Below are positions 1 through 5,353 of a DNA stretch of 9,696 nt, piece by piece (within the stretch, counting starts at the first letter, position 1; the number at the start of each line of letters is the position of its first letter). The notes below the pieces were generated by a model that was not told the origin of the DNA, did no database searches, and saw only the letters and a list, made by a program, of their open reading frames with translations. Made by a program: the position numbers and the translations under genes. The DNA is from Anaerolineaceae bacterium (GTDB lineage Bacteria > Planctomycetota > Phycisphaerae > FEN-1346 > JAACEH01): the NCBI GenBank assembly GCA_011682595.1, contig JAACEH010000153.1:1-9696 (forward strand), read 5' to 3'.

Positions 1-93
1 TCACGGAACATGCGTCGCCAGCGACGCATGCCACCCCCGCCGGGTCTGTTGACCAGATCTACTTGACTTTACCTACAATCTTGACGTACACCC
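1..93 (+). mobile_element. Right-hand part of a MITE-like element, cut by the window start
   Basis: Bases 1-93 align without break to 5151-5239, the right half of the complete element described at 5074-5239. The two copies differ by five substitutions, all transitions, and by four extra bases (CAGC) at the centre of the palindrome here. The palindrome has arms at 9-18 and 21-30 around CA. The right terminal inverted repeat is 71-93 and differs from the other copy by one base. The left half lies outside the window, so a target duplication cannot be tested; if it is 9 bp, its right copy would be TGCTCCTGG at 94-102. No coding capacity is visible. Confidence 0.75.
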
Positions 94-100
94 TGCTCCT

Positions 101-152
101 GGGGTGCACTGCAAATAAAATGGCAGGGCGCCACTTAAATGAGGTACACCCC
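101..152. repeat. Short inverted-repeat unit with MITE-like ends (weak)
   Basis: GGGGTGCACTGC (101-112) faces GAGGTACACCCC (141-152) as an imperfect inverted pair, 9 of 12 bases. The ends resemble the terminal repeats of the neighbouring element: GGGTGCAC at 102-109 equals its left tip, and TGAGGTACACCC (140-151) differs by one base from TGACGTACACCC (82-93). No target duplication flanks the unit. It could be a decayed relic or deletion derivative of the same family, or chance. Confidence 0.3.
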
Positions 153-296
153 GTTATCGAGGCCATCGCCGCACCATTTCGTAGCAACCCATTCGACCGC
201 CGCAGCACCTCCCTACCGGCCCACCTGTGGCGAACGTAACCGCTGTCACTGAAAGCACCTAAAACGGCTCAGGCGGCCCGTTAACATTGTCTAAAG

Positions 297-325
297 TTGA
301 TCCGCAACGGGACCGATACTAGAAT
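297..325 (+). promoter_or_regulatory. Predicted sigma-70-type promoter for the signalling cluster
   Basis: TTGATC (297-302) and TAGAAT (320-325) are separated by exactly 17 bases. The -35 box matches four of six consensus positions and the -10 box five of six. Transcription would start near 332, giving a leader of about 95 nt before the ATG at 428. It is the only good promoter I see ahead of the three plus-strand signalling genes, so it may serve all three. Prediction by eye only. Confidence 0.5.
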
Positions 326-427
326 GTAAAGATAGGGAAGCTGGGCAATCTCTTTCCTGTGGGTGGACAGTGGGTCGGCCACTAGGGGACGGGGCCAAAG
401 GTGAGTATAGCGAGAAAGGGTAAGAGG

Positions 428-991
428 ATGAAAGACGTCTTCAGCACGGGCGAGGCGGCCAAGGTCTGCCGGGTCTCGCAGCAGACGATCATTCGCTGCT
501 TCGATTCAGGGCGGCTGAAGGGCTTTTATGTGCCGGGCAGCCGGTTTCGCCGCATCCCGCGAGAATCGCTGGTCAGGTTCATGAAGGAGAACGACATTCC
601 GCTGAGCAACCTCGACAGCGGCAAAAAGAAAATCCTCATCGTTGATGACGACCCCGAGGTGGTCGAGTTGTTCGTTGAAGTGCTGGAGCGCGACGGCCGG
701 TTCGAGGTGCGGACCGCCAGTTGCGGCTACGACGCGGGCATCCTGACCCAACAGTTTCATCCCGACCTGATCGTTCTGGACTTCATGCTGCCGGACATCA
801 ACGGCAACGTGGTATGCGAGACGATCCGCTCGAATCCGGAACTGGCCGAGACGCGGATCATCGCCATCAGCGGCTTGATCGAAGAGGACAAGATCCGTGA
901 ACTCTTCAAGGCCGGCGTCGACGAATTCATCCGCAAGCCGTTCAAGATCAGCGAGCTGGTCGGCCGCATCGGCGAGATGCTCGGCATATAG
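428..991 (+). CDS. HTH (excisionase/MerR-like)-receiver response regulator
   Basis: Predicted cytosolic response regulator of 187 aa. Residues about 3-50 form an excisionase/MerR-type winged helix-turn-helix (STGEAAKVCRVSQQTI, then the basic stretch PGSRFRRIPRESL). Residues about 67-187 form a receiver domain with the acidic pocket DDD at 73-75, phospho-acceptor D118 (VLDFMLP), S148 in AISG and the conserved K170 in RKPF, so all phosphorylation residues are present. The DNA-binding domain precedes the receiver, the reverse of OmpR- or NarL-type regulators. ATG 428 is chosen because AAAGGG (415-420) lies 7 bases upstream and the HTH starts at once. An upstream in-frame GTG at 401 would add nine residues but has a poor ribosome site. 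It is first in a same-strand cluster with a kinase lacking its own receiver, which is its likely partner (inference). DNA targets are unknown. Confidence 0.85.
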   Translation: MKDVFSTGEAAKVCRVSQQTIIRCFDSGRLKGFYVPGSRFRRIPRESLVRFMKENDIPLSNLDSGKKKILIVDDDPEVVELFVEVLERDGRFEVRTASCGYDAGILTQQFHPDLIVLDFMLPDINGNVVCETIRSNPELAETRIIAISGLIEEDKIRELFKAGVDEFIRKPFKISELVGRIGEMLGI

Positions 992-1129
992 ACAGGAACG
1001 CTGATCCTGCCGCGACCCGGTGTGGTGCAGGTGGGACCGGGTGTGACGTCCGGGGGCGTCACGGAAAGCTCAAGGCTAAGGTGGCGGCAGGGAATGCCGC
1101 ACGACGACAACGACAAGGATGGAAACCGG
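992..1129 (+). promoter_or_regulatory. Densely structured leader ahead of the HDOD kinase gene
   Basis: Four hairpins tile this 138-base gap: CAGGA 993-997 with TCCTG 1005-1009; ACCCGGT 1015-1021 with ACCGGGT 1036-1042; GTGACG 1043-1048 with CGTCAC 1057-1062; GCGGCA 1084-1089 with TGCCGC 1095-1100. The second and third abut exactly. Between the third and fourth lies GGAAAGCTCAAGGCTAAGG, apparently single-stranded. An AAGGA ribosome site follows at 1115-1119, ten bases before the ATG at 1130. No T-run follows any stem, so a simple intrinsic terminator is not supported. It could control read-through or translation of the kinase, or be chance folding in GC-rich DNA. Confidence 0.35.
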
Positions 1130-3391
1130 ATGGATCTCAAAGTTCGCAGAGTGCAACTGATAGTCGACCAGGTGGACAACCTGCCGACGCTTCCGGCGGT
1201 GGCGACACAGGTTCTGGCCCTGGCGGCCAGCAACCAGACGTCGATCCGCGATCTGGCGGACATTATCGAGGGCGACCCGGCCTTGGCCAGCCGCATCCTG
1301 GCCCTGGTCAACAGCGCCAGCTTCGGGGGCCCGAAGTCCGTCTCGACGGTCAGCCGGGCCTGTTCGCTGCTGGGTTTCGAGGCCATTCGCAACAGCGTGC
1401 TCTCGCTGAAGGTCTTCGACCTGTTCAGCCGCAAAGGGTCAAATGCCTTCCGAACGTCGTTCGACCGGACGACCTTCTGGAAGCACGCCCTGGGCGTTGC
1501 CGGTGCGGCCCAGTTGATAGCCCGGCGAATGCGGGACATCAACCCGGAGGAGGCTTTCGTAGCCGGACTGTTGCACGACATCGGCAAGGTGGCCCTGGAC
1601 TTTGTCCTGCCCAAGACCTTCGACCAGGTGGTCCGCCGCGTCAAGAGCCGGAGCATCTCCTTCGCCGAGGCGGAGAACCACATTCTGGGCCTTGACCACA
1701 CGGTGATCGGCAAGCGTCTGACCGAGAACTGGCGGTTCCCCGACCAGTTGGTCAACGTCGTCTGGCTGCACCACCAGGCCAGCGACCATCTTCCGGAGGA
1801 CCTTGTGGGGCGCGACCTGGTGCGCACCGTGCACCTGGCCGACCTTTTGGCCCGCGAGCAGCGAATCGGCATGAGCGGCCCGATCTTCGGCGGCCAGCGC
1901 GTTGTGGACCTGGCCGAACAACTGCGGATCCCGATGGCGCGGATCGAGGAGATCAGCAAGGAGTTGCACGGCGTCGTGGCCGAGCACGTCCAGATCATGG
2001 GCCTCGAGCAGAGCGACGAGCGGAACCTGTTTCACGAGAGCCTTCAGAACGCCAACGCCGAACTCGGCGTCATCAACCAGAAACTGATGCGGACGACGCA
2101 ACACCTCCAGCTGCAGAAACGCCACGCCGAAGTACTGGCCCGGATGAGCCGCGCGGCCGGCTGCGCGAACTCGGTGTGCGACCTGCTGGGCACCCTGTGC
2201 GAGGTGATGGCCGAATGGCTGGAAACCGATGTTTGCGCGGTTTATGTTCTCGGTGACGGCCGCGGATTCATTGAAGGCTCTCTGAAAACGCCCCGGCAGA
2301 CCGCCGGCGAGCACTTCATTTTCGAGACGGCCGACAGCACGCCGCCACGGTCGCTGCAGGCGGACGACAAGCCGGGCAACTTGGGCTTGTCCCGGGCCGA
2401 GGGCAGCGAGGCCTGGCTGTTCGAGCGTTTCGGCCCCGTAATGGGCGAAGGCCCGTTCTTCACCTTGCCGATCTTCGCCGACAACGAAAGGCTGGGCGCC
2501 TTTGTCTTCAACTGGCCCAGCGGCGACGCAGAGCCGCAACAGCAGGACTGTCGCCGGCTGGAGGCCATCGCCAACACCGCCGGGCTGGCCGTCTCGCTGT
2601 TCTACCAGAGAGAACAGGCCGTCCGCATGCTGGAGAGCCTGGCCGACGCGAATCGCCGGGCCGCGGAGGCCCAGGACGAGATACTCCGCAAGCGCAGCCT
2701 GGCCAGTGTCGGGGCCATGGCCGCGGGAGCAGCTCACGAAATCAACAACCCCCTGGCCGTCATCTGCGGGCGGGCACAGATCCTGGCCGAGACCGAGACC
2801 GACGACCAGAAGCGCCGGGCCATGAAGATTATCGCCGAACAGGCCGAGCGGGCCAGCAACATCATCAGCGAAATGATGACCTTCGCCCGTCCGCTGAGCA
2901 TCGAGCGGCGAATGACCGATATCAGTGCCATTGTCCGCAAAGTGATTGAAACCCAGACCGCCGAACCGGGCGATCGGCGGATCGTGTTCGAACTCGAGGA
3001 GCCGGAGCCGGGCCCTGTCGTGGCCGGCGTCGATGGCGAGCAGGTCGAGTGGGCTCTTCAGGAGCTGATCGGCAACGCTCTGCGAGCCTGCGGAACCGAG
3101 GGCCGCATTACCCTGCGGCTCGAGCCGGACGAGGCCAACCATCAACTGTCGATTTCGGTGACCGATAGCGGCAAGGGCATGGACCATGAGACTCTGAGCC
3201 GTGCCTGCGACCCGTTTTTCTGCGGTCGCGTCGCGGGCCGCCGCCGCGGACTCGGCCTGGCCAAGGTTCAACGAATTGCCGATGCCCACCAGGGAGCCGT
3301 CCATCTGGAAAGCTCGCCCGGGCAGGGCACCATCGTCCGCCTGATCTTTGGTCTCGAAGAGGCGCCGCAGCCGGTGTCCGCCGCCGTCTGA
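1130..3391 (+). CDS. HDOD-GAF sensor histidine kinase, cytosolic
   Basis: Predicted soluble kinase of 753 aa with no membrane segment. Residues about 10-240 are an HDOD domain (NLPTLPAVATQVL at the start, LLHDIGK in the middle) that keeps all HD-type ligand positions: H119, H149-D150, H190, H214-H215, D238. Residues about 338-490 resemble a GAF domain, followed by a likely coiled coil to about 525. HisKA carries H536 in AAHEINNPLAV. The ATPase domain has the N-box ELIGNALRA (N649), G1 box DSGKGMD (D679), DPFF and GLGLAK (from G707). There is no receiver, so phosphate should pass to separate regulators; the two flanking receiver proteins are the obvious candidates (inference). ATG 1130 is chosen for AAGGA at 1115-1119 and because HDOD follows directly. 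In-frame starts at 1022 (GTG) and 1094 (ATG) would run through the hairpin-rich leader. The GAF ligand is unknown. Confidence 0.88.
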   Translation: MDLKVRRVQLIVDQVDNLPTLPAVATQVLALAASNQTSIRDLADIIEGDPALASRILALVNSASFGGPKSVSTVSRACSLLGFEAIRNSVLSLKVFDLFSRKGSNAFRTSFDRTTFWKHALGVAGAAQLIARRMRDINPEEAFVAGLLHDIGKVALDFVLPKTFDQVVRRVKSRSISFAEAENHILGLDHTVIGKRLTENWRFPDQLVNVVWLHHQASDHLPEDLVGRDLVRTVHLADLLAREQRIGMSGPIFGGQRVVDLAEQLRIPMARIEEISKELHGVVAEHVQIMGLEQSDERNLFHESLQNANAELGVINQKLMRTTQHLQLQKRHAEVLARMSRAAGCANSVCDLLGTLCEVMAEWLETDVCAVYVLGDGRGFIEGSLKTPRQTAGEHFIFETADSTPPRSLQADDKPGNLGLSRAEGSEAWLFERFGPVMGEGPFFTLPIFADNERLGAFVFNWPSGDAEPQQQDCRRLEAIANTAGLAVSLFYQREQAVRMLESLADANRRAAEAQDEILRKRSLASVGAMAAGAAHEINNPLAVICGRAQILAETETDDQKRRAMKIIAEQAERASNIISEMMTFARPLSIERRMTDISAIVRKVIETQTAEPGDRRIVFELEEPEPGPVVAGVDGEQVEWALQELIGNALRACGTEGRITLRLEPDEANHQLSISVTDSGKGMDHETLSRACDPFFCGRVAGRRRGLGLAKVQRIADAHQGAVHLESSPGQGTIVRLIFGLEEAPQPVSAAV

Positions 3392-3401
3392 CCGCCGCAC
3401 C

Positions 3402-3442
3402 GGGGACGGGCAGGGCAGGAGCGTACCTGGGGGAGGGGGGGG
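3402..3442 (+). promoter_or_regulatory. G-run cluster in the leader of the third signalling gene
   Basis: Runs of G occur at 3402-3405, 3408-3410, 3413-3415, 3429-3433 and 3435-3442, the last being eight in a row. Four or more runs of three or more G with mostly short loops fit a quadruplex-capable motif on the coding strand, so it could form in mRNA. It lies between the kinase stop (3391) and the next ribosome site (GGAG 3460-3463). The G8 tract is also a possible slippage site, but lies outside the coding sequence. Confidence 0.3.
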
Positions 3443-3469
3443 TAAGTTAAACTTCCGTTGGAGAAGCTC

Positions 3470-5020
3470 ATGTCTGAGGCAAGGATTCTGGTTGTTGACG
3501 ACGAGCCGGACGTCTGCGAACTGGTGGCCGACTGGCTGGCCCAGGAGGGCGAGTGGACCGTTGATTACACGACCGAGCCGTTGCGGGCCCTCGAACAGGT
3601 CGGCCGCAGCGGTTACGACCTGATGGTCACCGACCTGTGCATGCCCCAGATGCACGGGCTCGACCTGGCCCGCCAGGCTCGCGGCATCTGCCCGGACCTG
3701 ACCGTCATCGGCATCACCGGTTACGCCAGCATCGACTCTTCGGTCGAAGCGCTGCGGCAGGGATTCGTCGACTACCTCCAGAAACCGTTCCGCGTCGAGG
3801 ACCTTCGCGCGGCCGTTTACCGAGCCCTGTGCCGGCGGAAGGAAATCGACCTGAGTGAAGATTCCGCCGACCAGGTCACGCACGACAACGCACTTCTTGC
3901 AGCCACTAACGACGACATGGCCAAACGCCTGGAGCTGGTCAGCCGCGAACTGACGGTCATGCAGCAACGCCTGGCCGGACAGGTGGCCGACTTCGAGGTC
4001 CGCTGCAATGCCGCCGACATGCTGGACGGACAGAGAGACATTCACCAACTGCTGGGCATGGCCCTGGTCATGCTTCGCGACCAGCTTCCGGCCGAGCAGT
4101 ACGCCGTGGCCCTGTTGCAGCGCAAGCCCGCCCGGGTGACCGTCGCGGCCAGCATCGAGGACGAGGAAGTGGTGCTCACAGTGGCCGAGCAGGAACTTTC
4201 CCAGGGCGTGATGCGGGCCGTCCTCAAGCGAGGGCAGCCGGCCCTGATTGAGGATCTGTCGGACTCGGCCGTCATGGGCGATGCCGAAAAGTGGATCGAG
4301 CGGCAGGGCTCTCTGCTGGTGTTGCCGCTCATTGGAAACACCCGCACCCAGGCCGTGGCCCTGATACGTCGCGAGGAGACGGGCATGGCCTTCTCCACGA
4401 TTGAGGTTCGCCGGGCCCTGCGACTGGGAGGCGAGATCGGCCACGCGATTGAGGTGGCCAAGACGATCGACCACCAGCGGGCCGAGGCCCTGACCTGTCT
4501 GAAGATGATGGCCGACGGTATCCAGCAGGATGACGTTCCCCTCCAGGGCGGCCATAACCGCCGCGTGACCCATGGCGTCCGCTCCATCGCCCGCAGGCTC
4601 GGGCTCGAGGAGTCGCGGATCGAGGTGCTGGAGACGGCGGCCCGGCTGCACGATATCGGCAAGCTGCTGTTGCCGCCCGAATTGCTGGCCAGGTCCGACT
4701 CACTCGACGAGCAGGCAATCGAGCAGTGGCAATCCCACGCCGAGCGGGGATGGATGATCCTGAAACCGCTGGAGTTCCTCGACGAGGCCGTCGACCTGAT
4801 TCGTTACCACCACAATCCCGAACAGTGGGACGACGACCCGCCGGTGGAACAGCAGATTCTGGCCGCCGTCGAATGCTACGACGAGTTGACTCACGACGGC
4901 GTGCACGGGCCGGCCTTGCCGCACGAAGACGCCATGGCCGCCGTACGGGCCCTCTTTGACGGCGCCGTCAGCCCACCTGTCATGCGGGCCCTCGAGCAGC
5001 GAAACGCGGTCAGCCACTGA
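3470..5020 (+). CDS. Receiver-GAF-HD-GYP-like response regulator lacking the GYP motif
   Basis: Predicted cytosolic response regulator of 516 aa. The receiver (about 1-125) has D10-D11-E12, phospho-acceptor D55 (VTDLCMP), T83 in ITGYAS and K105 in LQKPF. A linker with a likely coiled coil leads to a GAF-like domain (about 185-330). The C-terminal HD domain (about 340-510) resembles HD-GYP proteins, which hydrolyse cyclic-di-GMP: H362, H394-D395 (LHDIGKLLLPPELL), H423 (HAERGW), H447-H448 and D471 (CYDELT). The usual HHE-W-D-G-x-GYP stretch reads HHNPEQWDDDPP (447-458), so GYP and the loop after it are missing while the metal-ligand positions remain. Substrate is therefore uncertain. ATG 3470 follows GGAG (3460-3463) by six bases; a TTG at 3458 would add four residues. 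It sits 78 bases after the kinase, likely in the same transcript, and is a likely phosphorylation target of it (inference). Confidence 0.85.
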   Translation: MSEARILVVDDEPDVCELVADWLAQEGEWTVDYTTEPLRALEQVGRSGYDLMVTDLCMPQMHGLDLARQARGICPDLTVIGITGYASIDSSVEALRQGFVDYLQKPFRVEDLRAAVYRALCRRKEIDLSEDSADQVTHDNALLAATNDDMAKRLELVSRELTVMQQRLAGQVADFEVRCNAADMLDGQRDIHQLLGMALVMLRDQLPAEQYAVALLQRKPARVTVAASIEDEEVVLTVAEQELSQGVMRAVLKRGQPALIEDLSDSAVMGDAEKWIERQGSLLVLPLIGNTRTQAVALIRREETGMAFSTIEVRRALRLGGEIGHAIEVAKTIDHQRAEALTCLKMMADGIQQDDVPLQGGHNRRVTHGVRSIARRLGLEESRIEVLETAARLHDIGKLLLPPELLARSDSLDEQAIEQWQSHAERGWMILKPLEFLDEAVDLIRYHHNPEQWDDDPPVEQQILAAVECYDELTHDGVHGPALPHEDAMAAVRALFDGAVSPPVMRALEQRNAVSH

Positions 5021-5064
5021 GCTTCCGGCCGTCTGATCCGAAACCTGCTACACGGGGCCGCCCG

Positions 5065-5073
5065 GACCGCTGC
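5065..5073 (+). repeat. Left 9-bp target-site duplication of the MITE
   Basis: GACCGCTGC directly abuts the left end of the inverted repeat and is repeated without mismatch at 5240-5248. The match appears to run on to 11 bases only because the element's own first bases are GG. Confidence 0.8.
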
Positions 5074-5239
5074 GGGTGCACGTCACGTTTGTAGGTGGAT
5101 TTTTCATGCGACGGGGTGGCATGGGCTGCTTGCCAGCCCATGTCGTGGAACCACGGAACATGCGTCGCGACGCATGCCACCCCCGTCGGGCCTGTTGATC
5201 AGATCTACTTGACTTTACCTACAATCTTGACGTGCACCC
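5074..5239 (+). mobile_element. Complete 166-bp MITE-like element with terminal inverted repeats
   Basis: The left terminal repeat (5074-5096) and right terminal repeat (5217-5239) are inverted copies of 23 bp matching at 21 positions, with perfect 12-bp tips GGGTGCACGTCA and TGACGTGCACCC. A 9-bp duplication, GACCGCTGC, flanks it. The core is palindrome-rich. An outer stem pairs 5110-5119 with 5177-5187 (one bulge) and encloses three side-by-side inner palindromes: CATGGGCTG 5120-5128 with CAGCCCATG 5134-5142; CGTGG 5144-5148 with CCACG 5151-5155; and CATGCGTCG 5159-5167 joined directly to CGACGCATG 5168-5176. There is no coding capacity, so it would need a transposase from elsewhere (inference). 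A partial second copy lies at 1-93. It sits between the signalling cluster and the thioredoxin-fold gene. Confidence 0.85.
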
Positions 5240-5248
5240 GACCGCTGC
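5240..5248 (+). repeat. Right 9-bp target-site duplication of the MITE
   Basis: GACCGCTGC directly follows the right terminal repeat and is identical to 5065-5073. It shows where the ancestral unoccupied site was joined. Confidence 0.8.
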
Positions 5249-5266
5249 GGACTTTCTGTTTCTTCC

Positions 5267-5295
5267 TTGCCATGCGATTTGGCTTGACTGATAAT
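5267..5295 (+). promoter_or_regulatory. Predicted sigma-70-type promoter for the thioredoxin-fold gene
   Basis: TTGCCA (5267-5272) and GATAAT (5290-5295) are spaced by 17 bases, and each matches five of six consensus positions. Transcription would begin near 5302, about 50 bases before the ATG at 5354. The -35 box starts 19 bases beyond the target duplication, so the core promoter is chromosomal and not supplied by the MITE. A short hairpin (GGCAT 5309-5313 with ATGCC 5320-5324) lies in the leader. Confidence 0.55.
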
Positions 5296-5353
5296 TAGCT
5301 TGGAGATCGGCATTTCAAGATGCCCGCCAAGCGATTTCGCAAAGGAGAAGCGG

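Larger units (their letters stand above)
94..427. other. Non-coding stretch upstream of the signalling cluster
   Basis: No convincing gene is seen between the element end and the first coding sequence. The stretch holds a possible small inverted-repeat unit (101-152), the promoter listed at 297-325, and a leader of about 95 bases. That leader has one small hairpin (AGTGG 369-373 with CCACT 379-383, loop GTCGG). Bases 160-290 show nothing I can name. Confidence 0.5.

Noticed and set aside
64..79. Promoter within the MITE end (TTGACT and TACAAT)
   Set aside because: The boxes are only four bases apart, so they cannot work as a -35/-10 pair. The same holds for the copy at 5210-5225.
401..427. 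GTG at 401 as the start of the HTH-receiver gene
   Set aside because: It has a poor ribosome site and adds nine basic residues ahead of the HTH. ATG 428 has AAAGGG seven bases upstream.
1015..1100. Cyclic-di-GMP-I riboswitch upstream of the kinase
   Set aside because: Only one short strand resembles the core. The first conserved strand, the GNRA tetraloop hairpin and the 3' part of the tetraloop receptor are not seen, so I do not call it.
1439..4651. Very long open frame (1070 codons) on the minus strand opposite the kinase and HD regulator
   Set aside because: It is codon-aligned antisense to both plus-strand genes, where GC-rich codon use removes stop codons. It crosses their intergenic region and shows no recognisable domain, while the plus-strand proteins have complete motifs.
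5284..5289. TTGACT as the -35 box for the thioredoxin-fold gene
   Set aside because: No reasonable -10 box lies 16-18 bases downstream; TTGCCA with GATAAT is clearly better.
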